Assembly: GCF_022790535.1 (NCBI RefSeq) | Contig: NZ_LOHG01000005.1 | Coordinates: 267,972-331,971 of the forward strand | DNA length: 64,000 nt | Direction: 5' to 3' | Origin: Pseudomonas maioricensis | Lineage (GTDB): Bacteria > Pseudomonadota > Gammaproteobacteria > Pseudomonadales > Pseudomonadaceae | Shown: positions 36,031 to 45,338 of the stretch, piece by piece | Layout: every line of letters begins with the position of its first letter | How positions within the stretch are numbered: position 1 is the first letter of the stretch | The notes under the pieces: generated by a model | The model's database searches: none | Told to the model about the DNA's origin: nothing | What the model saw: only the letters and a program-made list of their open reading frames with translations | Made by a program: the position numbers and the translations under genes

Positions 36031-37467
36031 ATGAACACTTCTTACGACCCGCTTTATCTTTTCATCGGTGGTGAGTGGATCGACGCTCAAGGGCGCGATA
36101 CCGCTGCTGTCGTCAATCCGGCAACCGGGCACGAAATCGGACGCGTACCACTGGCCACGCAATCTGACCTTCAGCACGCTCTGGAAGTCGCCCAAATCAG
36201 CTTCGACACCTGGCGCAAAACGGTGCCTGACCAGCGTGCGAAAGTTCTCAAACGCGCAGCCGATCTGATCCTTGAACGTGCACCGCATATCGCTGCCCAG
36301 ATGACGCTGGAAGAAGGCAAGCCGCTGACCGAAAGCCTGGATGAAGTAAAGCGCGCAGCGGAGTACTTCGAATGGTTCGCTGAAAGCGCACGCCGTATTG
36401 ACGGTCGTGTTGTACCTGCCAACCGTCCGGGTGTTCTGCAACTGGTGAAGCGTCAGGCGATTGGTCCGGTAGCCGCCTTTACCCCGTGGAACTTCCCGGC
36501 GATCACCCCTGCACGCAAGCTCTCGGCAGCGCTGGCAGCCGGTTGCAGCGTGATCCTCAAGCCGGGCGAAGAAAGCCCGTCCACAGCCCTGGCCCTGGCC
36601 CGTGCGCTGGACGATGCAGGTTTGCCCAAAGGCGTGCTGCAAATCGTTTTCGGCATCCCTGATCAAGTCTCCAGCCACCTGATTGCCTCACCGATCATTC
36701 GTAAAGTGACGTTCACCGGATCGGTGCCGATTGGCCGCCTGCTGTCTGCTCGCGCCGCAGAAGGTGTCAAGCCCATCACCCTTGAGCTGGGTGGTCACGG
36801 ACCGGTATTGGTGTTTGCAGATGCGGAGGTTGAAAAAGCCGCGGTGGAAGGCGTTGCAAACCGGTTTCGCGGCACCGGACAGGTGTGCATTTCGTCCACA
36901 CGCTTTCTGATTCAGAAAGCGGTGTATCAAACGTTCGTTGATCACTTTGTGACGGCCACCCGCGCCCTGAAAATCGGCAATGGTTTGCAGCCAGACACTC
37001 AGGTCGGCCCGCTCGCCAACCCAAGGCAACTGGCCAAGATGAAAGAGTTGGTGGCCGACGCCGTTGCTCAGGGTGCGCGACTGCTCGCAGGCGGCAAGCG
37101 TCTGCCGAGTGACGGTTATTTCTTCGAGCCTACTGTTCTGGCCGATGTGCCCATGAGCGCTCGGGTCATGCACGAAGAACCCTTCGGACCCATCGCGATA
37201 TTAATGCCATTTGATGAACTGGAAGACGGTCTGGCAGAAGCAAACCGACTGCCTTACGGCCTGTCTGCCTACGCGTTCACTTCAAGTGCCCGCACCGCAA
37301 TCGATGTTGCTGACGGCCTTGAGGCCGGCATGATCGGCATCAATCAGTACCGGATCGTGGCCACTGAACTGCCCTTCGGTGGCATGAAAGAAAGCGGTCA
37401 CGGCTCCGAAGGCGGCATTGAGGGTATCGAGCACTACCTGACTCACAAATTCATCAGCCAGATCTGA
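36031..37467 (+). CDS. NAD(P)-dependent aldehyde dehydrogenase (succinate-semialdehyde type)
   Basis: 478-residue aldehyde dehydrogenase of the GabD/SSADH-like branch. Landmarks: TPWNFP (cofactor side), GSVPIGRLL, catalytic Glu252 (LELGGHGPV) and Cys286 (GTGQVCISSTR), and EEPFGPIA. I choose ATG 36031 with AAGG nine bases upstream over ATG 36016, which has none. It is the first gene of a three-gene operon (ALDH, CMD protein, quinone reductase) divergent from a LysR gene. The substrate may be succinate semialdehyde or another reactive aldehyde. Confidence 0.87.
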   Translation: MNTSYDPLYLFIGGEWIDAQGRDTAAVVNPATGHEIGRVPLATQSDLQHALEVAQISFDTWRKTVPDQRAKVLKRAADLILERAPHIAAQMTLEEGKPLTESLDEVKRAAEYFEWFAESARRIDGRVVPANRPGVLQLVKRQAIGPVAAFTPWNFPAITPARKLSAALAAGCSVILKPGEESPSTALALARALDDAGLPKGVLQIVFGIPDQVSSHLIASPIIRKVTFTGSVPIGRLLSARAAEGVKPITLELGGHGPVLVFADAEVEKAAVEGVANRFRGTGQVCISSTRFLIQKAVYQTFVDHFVTATRALKIGNGLQPDTQVGPLANPRQLAKMKELVADAVAQGARLLAGGKRLPSDGYFFEPTVLADVPMSARVMHEEPFGPIAILMPFDELEDGLAEANRLPYGLSAYAFTSSARTAIDVADGLEAGMIGINQYRIVATELPFGGMKESGHGSEGGIEGIEHYLTHKFISQI

Positions 37468-37478
37468 GGACGTCTCCC

Positions 37479-37817
37479 ATGTCGAACATCAATTTCAGTA
37501 GCCCGCGCGAAGCCGCCCGAGCCTTCACCCCAAAACTGTCGCAGTTCGTTGACTCGACCTTGTACCCGCAGATCTGGAGCGATCCGGCACTGTCGCCACG
37601 CGACCGCAGCCTGGTCACCGTGGCTGCCCTGATTGCCGGTGGTCACTCTGAAGAACTGCCTGCCCACCTCAAGCGTGCAGTCAGCAATGGAGTCAGCCAC
37701 AGCGAAATCGCTGCGGCAATCACTCACCTGGCGTTCTATGCCGGTTTTCCTGCGGCCATTACCGCATCCGCCATTGCCAATGCGACCTTCACTGAATCGG
37801 GGACAACCCAGCCATGA
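37479..37817 (+). CDS. Carboxymuconolactone decarboxylase family protein
   Basis: 112-residue helical protein of the CMD/AhpD superfamily: LSPRDRSLVTVAALIAGGHSEELPAHLKRA and EIAAAITHLAFYAGFPAAITA. It lacks the CxxC pair of AhpD-type peroxidase partners, so it is more like the decarboxylase/uncharacterised YurZ branch. GAGGAC lies before the ATG, 11 bases after the ALDH stop. Its end overlaps the quinone reductase start by 4 bases, which implies translational coupling. Confidence 0.86.
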   Translation: MSNINFSSPREAARAFTPKLSQFVDSTLYPQIWSDPALSPRDRSLVTVAALIAGGHSEELPAHLKRAVSNGVSHSEIAAAITHLAFYAGFPAAITASAIANATFTESGTTQP

Positions 37818-38815
37818 AAGCCATCATCATTGATACCTTCGGCGATGCCGATGTACTGAAACTGCAAGACGCGCCAAGTCCCGAAGTACGCCCGACCGAC
37901 CTGTTGGTGCGCGTCTATGCTGCCGGAGTCAATCGGGCGGACCTGACCCATCGCACCGGCGGCTATGGTCGACCAGACTTCGGCGACTCACCGATCATCG
38001 GGCTTGAGATAGCCGGTGAAGTCATCCAAACAGGCAGCGACGTGTCGGGCTTCAAAGTCGGCGATAGAGTAATGGGCGTGGTGGGTGGCGGTGCTTATGC
38101 CGAGCAAGCGCGCATTGACTACCGCATGGCGATGCACATTCCCGCCCAACTGGACTATGTGCATGCTGCCGCCATTCCCGAAGTATTTGTCACCGCCCAT
38201 GAAGCGATGATGCATCTGGCTCGACTCAAGTCTGGCGACTCGGTGCTGATTCACGCGGCGGCGGGAGGCGTCGGTTCAGCGGCCGTCCAACTGGCCTATG
38301 CCACAGGGGCCACCGTTTACGCGACAACCGAAGGCAGCAAACTGGCGCGTGTCGAGCACCTGGGCGCCGATGTTGCCATTGATTACAAAACCACTGATTT
38401 CGCCGAAGTCATTGCCGAAAAGACCGGTGGTCGCGGTGTGGATGTGGTCATCGACTTTGTCGGCGAACCTTACTTCGCACGCAACATTGCTTCGCTCGCC
38501 AACGGCGGCAGGCTTATTCAGGTGGGCATTCTTGGCGGCGGCGGCCAAGTGTCGATAGCGCTGGAGCACATCCTTTACCGCCACCTGCAAATCATCGGCA
38601 CGGTGATGAAATCCCGCACCCAACCGGAGAAGCACGACATGATCAAACGCTTTCGCGAGCACTGGCTTGAGCGGTTTGAAGGCGCTGGCAGCCTGGAGCC
38701 GGTGGTGGACAGCACCTTCGCGCTGTCACGTGCGGCGGATGCACATCGCCGGATGGAGTCAGCCGAAAACGTGGGCAAGATCATCCTGACGATGCAGCCT
38801 GAAGACTTGCTCTAA
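37814..38815 (+). CDS. NAD(P)H:quinone oxidoreductase (zinc-independent MDR family)
   Basis: 333-residue medium-chain reductase of the QOR/PIG3 (TP53I3) type. The GroES-like N-terminal domain covers about 1-125 (VNRADLTHRTGGYG). The NADPH-binding Rossmann domain has AAAGGVGSAAVQLA near 150-163. The zinc-ligand cysteines of true alcohol dehydrogenases are missing, as expected for quinone reductases. It shares an ATGA junction with the CMD gene. Likely role: reduction of quinones or enones, fitting the detoxification context. Confidence 0.87.
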   Translation: MKAIIIDTFGDADVLKLQDAPSPEVRPTDLLVRVYAAGVNRADLTHRTGGYGRPDFGDSPIIGLEIAGEVIQTGSDVSGFKVGDRVMGVVGGGAYAEQARIDYRMAMHIPAQLDYVHAAAIPEVFVTAHEAMMHLARLKSGDSVLIHAAAGGVGSAAVQLAYATGATVYATTEGSKLARVEHLGADVAIDYKTTDFAEVIAEKTGGRGVDVVIDFVGEPYFARNIASLANGGRLIQVGILGGGGQVSIALEHILYRHLQIIGTVMKSRTQPEKHDMIKRFREHWLERFEGAGSLEPVVDSTFALSRAADAHRRMESAENVGKIILTMQPEDLL

Positions 38816-38830
38816 GTCAGGAAACTGATT

Positions 38831-38858
38831 CGGATGCCCGCAAAATCCGGGGCATCCG
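38831..38858. other. Hairpin after the quinone reductase gene
   Basis: CGGATGCCC (38831-38839) pairs with GGGCATCCG (38850-38858) across a 10-base loop, 16 bases after the operon's last stop. No T-run follows, so termination is only probable. Confidence 0.55.
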
Positions 38859-38963
38859 ACTATGCCTGTCATCGACAAAGCAATCGACTCAAAGCGCTCG
38901 ACCGGGATCTGGTTTAGAATTTCGAACCCGCACCACCCAGCATTGACTCGCCGAGCAGAAAAC

Positions 38964-39122
38964 ATGAACCGCCAGAAAAAACTACAGCAGCTATTCAAGG
39001 CCAAAGCCAAAAAGGCCAACGCCAAGCTGGCCCCGAAAAAGCCTAAATACATCAGTAAAGCTGACCGGTTGAAAATGGACGCCGAGACCGCTCAGGACTC
39101 TACTACGCCTTCCGAGAGCTGA
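38964..39122 (+). CDS. Small basic protein, DUF2986 family
   Basis: 52-residue, very lysine-rich protein beginning MNRQKKLQQLFKAKAKKANA, then PKYISKADRLKMDAE. This matches the DUF2986 family of small pseudomonad/gamma-proteobacterial proteins of unknown function; the basic character suggests nucleic-acid or ribosome association. Start at ATG 38964 follows family length; upstream in-frame sequence is not family-like. The ribosome-binding site is weak. Confidence 0.75.
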   Translation: MNRQKKLQQLFKAKAKKANAKLAPKKPKYISKADRLKMDAETAQDSTTPSES

Positions 39123-39218
39123 TCCTGGCTCGCTTCAATCGGCCCTGAACGCTACGCGATCAAGCAACGTAGCGCCAGCGAGCCTCTACGCTAAGCAATC
39201 GCCGAATTTGTCCGGCGG

Positions 39219-39845
39219 TCACTTGGCAAACGCATACTCCCCACCCTGCTCCAGCGCCTTGCGATACGCGGGTCTGTCCTGAAAGCGTTGCACCCACGCG
39301 GCAACATTCGGGTAAGGCTGCAACATGCCCTGAGCCTTGGCGAACTCGCCGATGAAACTCATCTGGACATCCGCGCCAGTTAGCTCGTCGCCCACCAGAA
39401 ACGGCGTCAGCACCAAGGCCTCATTCAGATAGCCCAGATAATTCGCCAGCTCGGATTCGATACGAGGATGCAACGGCGCACCCGCCTCCCCCAGCCGCCC
39501 AACGTACAGGTTGAGCATCAGCGGCAGCATGGCCGAGCCTTCGGCAAAGTGCAGCCATTGCACATATTCATCGTAGGTGGCCGTGGCAGGGTCCGGTTGC
39601 AGGCGACCATCGCCATGGCGACGAATCAGGTAATCGACAATCGCGCCGGACTCGATCACCACGTGCGGGCCATCTTCAATGACCGGGGACTTGCCCAGCG
39701 CATTGATCGCCTTGAGCTCTGGGGGCGCCAGATTGGTTTTTGGGTCGCGCTCGTAGCGCTTGATCTCATAAGGCAGGCCGAGTTCTTCAAGCAGCCAGAG
39801 AATGCGCTGGGAGCGCGAGTTGTTGAGGTGATGAACAATGATCAT
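39219..39845 (-). CDS. Glutathione S-transferase
   Basis: 208-residue GST. The N-terminal thioredoxin fold (about 1-80) has HHLNNSRSQRILWLLEELGLP with Ser as likely active residue, and SPVIEDG and IESGAIVDYLI for glutathione binding. The helical C-terminal domain has VGDELTGADVQMSF. GGAG lies before the ATG. It is close to fungal/Ure2-like and pseudomonad GSTs of unknown substrate. Single gene. Confidence 0.87.
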   Translation of the reverse strand: MIIVHHLNNSRSQRILWLLEELGLPYEIKRYERDPKTNLAPPELKAINALGKSPVIEDGPHVVIESGAIVDYLIRRHGDGRLQPDPATATYDEYVQWLHFAEGSAMLPLMLNLYVGRLGEAGAPLHPRIESELANYLGYLNEALVLTPFLVGDELTGADVQMSFIGEFAKAQGMLQPYPNVAAWVQRFQDRPAYRKALEQGGEYAFAK

Positions 39846-39946
39846 GAAAGCTCCGCCGGGCGAGAGTAAGGTCTATGAACAGACTACGCCCGGCTGAGAT
39901 AGTTGTGGCTTTGCGCAGGAATACGCACTGAGAACGGGCCGGCCTG

Positions 39947-41338
39947 TTAAAGCAGGTTCTTCATGCGGAAATAGACGAAGCCAGCCGTCCCTAAGACAGC
40001 AAAGATGGCGATCAGGCTTTCGCGCTGCAGCAGATGCCACGGCAGCCGTCCAGCTTTGCGTTTGATTGCCGCCAAGGCCCGAGCCCCAAGCGAAACCTGG
40101 CCACCGCTCAGCGCTTCATCGGTGAAGTAAAGCGTGCCTAATAACACCAACATCGGGCCCATCGGTATTAACGCCGTAGTACTGGCAGACCATACCCAGG
40201 CCAGCGCCGCAGGCGCCAGACAGGGCACAATATGCCGGAACAACAACAGTCCGGCACCTTGTCGGTACCAGCGATGCGGGATGAGTTCCCGGCTGATGAT
40301 TACATCCACCTTCCCCAATGCCACGGCCACCATGGCCCACACGTGATACGCCTTCATGCCGATCCACATCACCACCGGCACAAACACTGGCAGAAAAATG
40401 ATCGAGCCCAGTTGACCAGTCTTACCTGGCCCAAGCAGCGCCGAAGCTATGAGGACAGCAGAAAGCGCCAACCACAAGAAAATGTAAATGCTTCGATAGC
40501 TGGAGGGTGGCAACCAGTCCCGCCAATTCTCAAGCGGTTGCAGCCCCAGCCTGCGAGGTATATCAGGGTTCTGATACTCGATGCTCTGCGCAAGCTGAGT
40601 AAAGCGTTGCCAGTCGAGGCTGGTGAAATAGTCGGCCATGCTACGTCGGCGATGATCGCTCATGGGTTTGAGCAGCAAGGCAGCGGCCTGCCCATGGAGT
40701 TTGTCGGCGTCATATCTGGCCAGTTCGCTGCGTATGGTTTCTTCCATCGCCCGCGACTCACATCTGTAAATCAGTCGGTCCCAGCGCCAGTAATCGCAAG
40801 GGATACTGCCTTGGGCTTCGTCCCAGTGCATTGCCTGACACACGGCATCGAAGAAGGCTGGCGACCATTCAGGGGCGGACTCAAGCCAATCCAGTACGCG
40901 CTGCTCGAACTGCTGGCGGCGCTCGAAAGGCAATAGCCAGTCGCTCGCCAGCCAGATGCGCAGCGCATCCAGGACCTGCCGCTCTTTACCCTCGTCCAGC
41001 CACTGCTGTATCTGCTCCAGAGAAGGGTCTGGCGGGCTGACGTCGTCGAGTACCTCAACACGCTCAAAAGTCATTACTAACGCAGGGACGTCAGCTTGCA
41101 GCGTCGACTGCGCAGCCGTGTCTTCAATCGTTACCAGCGCAGGCTCTTCGATAACCTCGTCATCGGCCTGCGCACGCCAGCGAGCTTCAGCCAGGGAGCT
41201 TTCATAGGCTTCACGCAGGCGCTGGAACGCTTCGGGATCTTCATCTGGCCGATGGGTTTTGAGCAGCCGCGCATAGGCGCGCTTGATGCTGCGTTCGTCT
41301 GCATCCGGAGTCAGATCGAGCAATTGCCAGTGGCTCAT
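39947..41338 (-). CDS. Membrane-anchored J-domain co-chaperone for HscC
   Basis: 463 residues. The N-terminal J domain (about 1-55) has KRAYARLLKTHRPDEDPEAFQRLREAYE; the HPD tripeptide that stimulates Hsp70 ATPase is changed to HRPDED, where the His-Pro-Asp order is interrupted by Arg. A helical region (about 90-260) is followed by four to six membrane segments (about 275-460). It starts 6 bases after the hscC stop, so the two are one operon. It corresponds in context to E. coli DjlC/DjlB. It likely recruits HscC to the inner membrane. Confidence 0.85.
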   Translation of the reverse strand: MSHWQLLDLTPDADERSIKRAYARLLKTHRPDEDPEAFQRLREAYESSLAEARWRAQADDEVIEEPALVTIEDTAAQSTLQADVPALVMTFERVEVLDDVSPPDPSLEQIQQWLDEGKERQVLDALRIWLASDWLLPFERRQQFEQRVLDWLESAPEWSPAFFDAVCQAMHWDEAQGSIPCDYWRWDRLIYRCESRAMEETIRSELARYDADKLHGQAAALLLKPMSDHRRRSMADYFTSLDWQRFTQLAQSIEYQNPDIPRRLGLQPLENWRDWLPPSSYRSIYIFLWLALSAVLIASALLGPGKTGQLGSIIFLPVFVPVVMWIGMKAYHVWAMVAVALGKVDVIISRELIPHRWYRQGAGLLLFRHIVPCLAPAALAWVWSASTTALIPMGPMLVLLGTLYFTDEALSGGQVSLGARALAAIKRKAGRLPWHLLQRESLIAIFAVLGTAGFVYFRMKNLL

Positions 41339-41344
41339 GACGGC

Positions 41345-43042
41345 TTAAACCTCTCGCTCGAAATGGACCAGGCGCTGGGTAATATCGCTACGAGCTTCGC
41401 GTATCTGGCGTTCGTCTTGTGTGTCGAGCATTTGCTGGAAATGGTTCGCCAGGGCGGCAATGTGCAGACGACCGTCACCGAGGCTTTCCTGATACAAGCG
41501 ATCCAGTCGGGCGAGCAGCAGGGTATTGACCTGCTGATCACGCGGATGCACTTTCAGCGCCTCAAGAGCCGTCAGACGCCGGGCGATTTCTTCAGGAGCC
41601 AATACGCCAGGGTTGTTCTCGATCACCAGACGCAGGGTTTCGCCATTGATTGGCAAATGGACCTGCGCTTCGAGCAAGCCATTGTTGTCGTAGGTAAAAC
41701 GTACGTCCAGGCTGACTTCACCGGCCTTGCGCGGCGGCACCGGAATTTCCAGCTCGCCAAGGAAAATATTGTTGCTCACCAGGCGGCTTTCGCCCTGGTA
41801 GATCAACAGATTGACCACTTTCTGATTATCACTGAGGGTGGACACCGAGCGGGAACGGCTGACCGGCACCACGGTATTGCGCTCGATGATTGGCAGGTAG
41901 TGACCGCTTTGATAACCGGCACCGACCTGCACCGAAGTCTCGATCCCCAACGTATAGGGGCATACATCGGTCAGCACCACTTCTTCCAGAGATTCATGGC
42001 GTGCCACCAGCGCAGCCTGAATCGCCGCGCCCTGCGCGACCACCTCGTCCGGGTTGAGCTGCATCGCCGGGATTCGTCCGAACAGTGCCGCGACCAGTTT
42101 GCGCACCAACGGCATTCGCGTTGTGCCACCCACCAGCAATATTTCGTCGAGGTCCGCGACCTTGATTCGGGCATCGCGCAACGCGCGCTCGATCGGGGCG
42201 CGTAAACGATCCAGTAATGGACGGACAATCTCAGCGAGGTCGCTCTGCGTCAGCTCAAGGCTCCACTCGCGTGTCTGCTCACGCAGGGTAAAATGCGCAA
42301 CCTGCGCTTGCCCCAACGAGTGACGAATACGCTGTGCCTCGCGCCGCAACCGCTGGGCTATCGCCGGCAGGGTTGTGTCTGGCAGGTCAGAGGCGCCGAT
42401 TTTGGCGATGAAGTGCTGCACGAGCAGATCATCGAAATCTTCGCCGCCGAGGAAGTTGTCCCCCGCACTGGCACGAACCTCCATGACGCCTTCGAACAGC
42501 TCAAGGATGGACACGTCAAAGGTGCCCCCGCCAAGGTCGAATACCAGAAAGGTCGCTTCATTTCGCTGCTGAAGGCCATAAGCCAACGCTGCGGCGGTGG
42601 GTTCGTTGACCAGCTTTTCAATCTTCAGCCCCGCCAGTTCGCCAGCGATCCGCGTGGCCTTGCGCTGAGCATCGCTGAAATACGCGGGCACGCTGATGAC
42701 CGCTTCGTGGACTGGCTCACCCAGAGCACGTTCGGCGTCAGCCTTGAGGCTGCGCAGCAACATTGCAGAAAGCTCTTCCGCGCGATAGGCGCGACCGCCG
42801 AGACTGGTTTCACGGGCACTGCCCATGTAGCGCTTGAACAGCGACGCGGTCAGCTTGGGATGGGTATGCAAACGCTCACGAGCGATATCACCGACCACCA
42901 GCTGACCATGGTCGTCGAGGCCAACCACGCTGGGGGTCAGGAAGTTGCCCAGGGCATTGGGAAGTATCCGGGCCTGCTCGCCATCCCAAGCGGCCACGAG
43001 GCTATTGGTGGTGCCCAGGTCGATACCAATGATCACAGTCAC
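41345..43042 (-). CDS. hscC: Hsp70-family chaperone HscC
   Basis: 565-residue DnaK paralogue. ATPase domain about 1-365: [36 protein letters not shown] and [11 protein letters not shown] are all present. The substrate-binding beta domain (about 375-490) includes NTVVPVSRS. The lid is short, as in E. coli HscC (about 556 residues), and the DnaK C-terminal tail is absent. GTG 43042 is used; GTG 43036 has better AGGA spacing and may be the real start. It is co-transcribed with the J-domain gene just downstream. Clients are unknown. Confidence 0.92.
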   Translation of the reverse strand: MTVIIGIDLGTTNSLVAAWDGEQARILPNALGNFLTPSVVGLDDHGQLVVGDIARERLHTHPKLTASLFKRYMGSARETSLGGRAYRAEELSAMLLRSLKADAERALGEPVHEAVISVPAYFSDAQRKATRIAGELAGLKIEKLVNEPTAAALAYGLQQRNEATFLVFDLGGGTFDVSILELFEGVMEVRASAGDNFLGGEDFDDLLVQHFIAKIGASDLPDTTLPAIAQRLRREAQRIRHSLGQAQVAHFTLREQTREWSLELTQSDLAEIVRPLLDRLRAPIERALRDARIKVADLDEILLVGGTTRMPLVRKLVAALFGRIPAMQLNPDEVVAQGAAIQAALVARHESLEEVVLTDVCPYTLGIETSVQVGAGYQSGHYLPIIERNTVVPVSRSRSVSTLSDNQKVVNLLIYQGESRLVSNNIFLGELEIPVPPRKAGEVSLDVRFTYDNNGLLEAQVHLPINGETLRLVIENNPGVLAPEEIARRLTALEALKVHPRDQQVNTLLLARLDRLYQESLGDGRLHIAALANHFQQMLDTQDERQIREARSDITQRLVHFEREV

Positions 43043-43327
43043 TCTTCCTTAAATGACGCGACCTTCAAGCACAACGCTTTGGTCGCAAATTCAGTCATTG
43101 CCGTTATAGCGACGGCGCACGTATATGGCCGGTGTTATCGGCAGCGAGGGCAGTAGCTTTAGACTCACGAATGAAGCGTTCAGAGTATCGGGATCAACAT
43201 GAGATCCCTGAAGCAGATCGTGATTGCACAACACGTCGGCAAGGCAGGATGATCCAGACGCACATCTGGAAGAATGGCCTGATCTATCGCCCCGCCGACC
43301 GGAACAATCCTGCAATAAGGAGTACGG

Positions 43328-43879
43328 ATGCATCTTATTGATCGTTACCTGCCTGACTACCAGTTCAGTGAAACCCACTGGCTGGAAACCGCAGCCTGCC
43401 CGGCCCGGCTGATGACTGAAGCCGTTCAATACCGACCTGAAGATGACCGGTTCTTTCATTACGCCATTCAGTTACGCGAGCTGCCCATGCGGTTATTCCA
43501 GCGCTCGGCAGCAAACGACAAGGCGAATTTTGGCATGGACAACTTCACCCTGCTGCATCGCGATGGCGACACAGAAGTCGTCTACGGACTGGCAGGAAAG
43601 TTCTGGCAGGCTGACTACGGCCAGGCCTATTTGGCTGATGGAGAAGCCTTTCAACACTTTTGTGAACCGGGCAGCGTCAAGCTCGCGATCAACTTTACTT
43701 GTCAGCGCCTGGAGTCAGGGCTAACCCGGATGACGACACACACGCGGGTGCATTGTGTTGATCGTCAGGCGCTCAGACGTTTCACGCCTTATTGGTACGC
43801 GATACGGCCAGTGAGCGGCATGATTCGTCGCCGCATGCTTCAGGCAATTGCCCGGAGATCTTTAGAGGGTGGGCACTGA
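43328..43879 (+). CDS. DUF2867-like hypothetical protein
   Basis: 183-residue soluble protein. The central FGMDNFTLLHRDGDTEVVYGLAGKFW region and the C-terminal YWYAIRPVSGMIRRRMLQAI remind me of DUF2867/SRPBCC-like proteins with a ligand pocket, but I am not certain of the family. An excellent AAGGAG precedes the ATG. It is a single gene, and its 3' end abuts a histidine-kinase remnant on the opposite strand. No function assigned. Confidence 0.7.
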   Translation: MHLIDRYLPDYQFSETHWLETAACPARLMTEAVQYRPEDDRFFHYAIQLRELPMRLFQRSAANDKANFGMDNFTLLHRDGDTEVVYGLAGKFWQADYGQAYLADGEAFQHFCEPGSVKLAINFTCQRLESGLTRMTTHTRVHCVDRQALRRFTPYWYAIRPVSGMIRRRMLQAIARRSLEGGH

Positions 43880-44091
43880 TTGAAAACTGTCCGCTGACGT
43901 CTCGGCCAGAGGAAGTTTCAAGACCGCCTCAAACCCATCCACCAGATTGGCGAACGACAACTCCCCCTGACTGCTGATGACAATGGCATCGACGATGGCC
44001 AGACCAAGCCCGCTTCCCCCAGCGTGCCCCTTGTGCCAGAAGCGTCTGGTGATGTCTTCGAGTTCGGTCGCAAAACTAAAGCGAAACGCCT
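43862..44091 (-). pseudogene. Sensor histidine kinase C-terminal remnant
   Basis: Read on the minus strand, about 65 codons encode ELEDITRRFWHKG, then HAGGSGLGLAIVDAIV, then LVDGFEAVLKLPL. This is the F/G2-box end of a HATPase domain (GGSGLGLAIV) with the usual short tail. No start codon, N-box or HisKA part is found; upstream sequence passes into REP-like DNA (about 44130). It is therefore the 3' stump of a deleted kinase gene. Its last codons run into the convergent DUF2867-like gene. No response-regulator gene remains nearby. Confidence 0.75.
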
Positions 44092-44194
44092 GAAGACCTA
44101 GGAGGATATGACGTGAGGCGGTGATGACTCGACAGCCTCCTCACGAGCAAGCTCAGCTCTCACAGGTTTTGATGCGGGCCCGATACTGGCGCGT

Positions 44195-44289
44195 TGTAGT
44201 GGGACCGGCTTTAGCCGGGAAGACGGTCTTCCGACAGGGAGACATCAAGTGTCTGTACCGGCCTCTTCCCGGCTGAAGCCGGTCCTACG
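44195..44289. repeat. REPIN, GGACCGGCTT subtype
   Basis: The left arm (44200 on, GGGACCGGCTTTAGCCGGGA) and the right arm TCTTCCCGGCTGAAGCCGGT with CCTAC are inverted copies with one or two mismatches, around a spacer containing GACAGGGAGAC. A half REP (CACGAGCAAGCTCAGCTCTC) lies just upstream at about 44142. Confidence 0.85.
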
Positions 44290-44333
44290 ACGCGTATTCC
44301 CAGATAAAACCAGTCGCCCGAATATTCACCGCG

Positions 44334-45041
44334 TCATGCTCCAGTAGCAGCCAGCAATTCAGCAATCCACCGAACCTGCCGGGTGGCGTCTTCCAGCTTC
44401 TCCTCCGGCAACGCCTGACGAGCGCGTTCGAAGTGCTTCAACGTCTTCTGCTTGTAACGCAACAACCGATGCCACTTGAGCAGGAATGCCGGACTGCGCT
44501 CCTGCATCTGTAACGGACCAAAGTACAGCTCCTCAGCGGTGTAGATCACCGGCCCGAGGCGCTCGGCAACGATGATTTCGTAATCGAAACGATTTTCTCG
44601 CAGGACCTCTTCATAGAGGATCCGGTAGTCATGCTCCATCAGCCATAGGCGCAACGGTTGCTCCCCGCCGTTGGGCTGCAGGATCAAGCGCTCCCGGCCA
44701 CTCAAATGCGACTGACCACTTTCGAGGATGTCGCGGATGGTTTCTCCGCCCATGCCACAGATGCTGATTGCTGTGACCAGGTCCTCTGGCTTGATTGCTG
44801 CCAGCCCATCGGCCAGACGCACGGTGATCTGCTGATCGAAATCGTTTTCGCGCACGGTGCGTTGGGCCGCACTAAACGGCGTATCAGCCACTTCGCCCGC
44901 CACCGCCGCTGCAATCAATCCTCGGCGCAACAATGCCACTGGCAGGTAGCCGTGGTCCGAGCCGATATCGGCCAGCCGTGCACCGGCCGGTACCTGCGCT
45001 GCCACGCGCTCAAGGCGCATGGACAATGTCTGTTCGTTCAA
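44334..45041 (-). CDS. trmK: tRNA (adenine22-N1)-methyltransferase
   Basis: 235-residue SAM-dependent methyltransferase of the TrmK family, which methylates N1 of A22 in tRNA. Motif I is ADIGSDHGYLPVALL, followed by DGLAAI, the catalytic-region ICGMGGETIRDIL, and LILQPNGGEQPLRLWL. A C-terminal coiled coil (LLRYKQKTLKHFERARQAL) is typical. Start TTG 45041 has GGGGCGG upstream; ATG at 45020 is an alternative. It is a single gene. TrmK is better known from Gram-positives but is also annotated in pseudomonads. Confidence 0.9.
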   Translation of the reverse strand: MNEQTLSMRLERVAAQVPAGARLADIGSDHGYLPVALLRRGLIAAAVAGEVADTPFSAAQRTVRENDFDQQITVRLADGLAAIKPEDLVTAISICGMGGETIRDILESGQSHLSGRERLILQPNGGEQPLRLWLMEHDYRILYEEVLRENRFDYEIIVAERLGPVIYTAEELYFGPLQMQERSPAFLLKWHRLLRYKQKTLKHFERARQALPEEKLEDATRQVRWIAELLAATGA

Positions 45042-45174
45042 CCGCCGCCCCTATTCACTGCACACCCGACACGCTTGGTCGGACAGGGGCGCGATTCTGG
45101 CGAGCAATGTTGTGCAGATCAACTTTAAAGCGAGCATGGCGCAGATTGTCATGCACGTCGGCCTGATGCATTTT

Positions 45175-45248
45175 CTGTAGGAGCTGCCGAAGGCTGCGAT
45201 CAGTTACCCCTGACACATCGCGATCGCAGCCTTCGGCAGCTCCTACAG
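45175..45248. repeat. REPIN (two inverted REP sequences)
   Basis: A perfect 27-bp inverted repeat: 45175-45201, starting CTGTAGGAGCTGCCGAAGGC, against 45222-45248, with a 20-base spacer containing CTGACACATCG. It lies between divergent trmK and the zinc-ribbon gene. Confidence 0.93.
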
Positions 45249-45338
45249 ATCCAGCGCTTGATGGAGAACGGCGTGTAGAATCCGGCGATAAGCCCTTCAG
45301 CAGCGCCAGCGCTACAACATTCAAATAAGGAATTCGCG

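Noticed and set aside
40232..43156. Long plus-strand frames antisense to hscC and the J-domain gene
   Set aside because: They mirror clearly functional genes on the minus strand and lack start signals or domains.
44134..44160. Possible terminator of the kinase remnant
   Set aside because: The inverted sequence is a half REP (GAGCAAGCTC) without a T-run, so it is better explained as repeat DNA.
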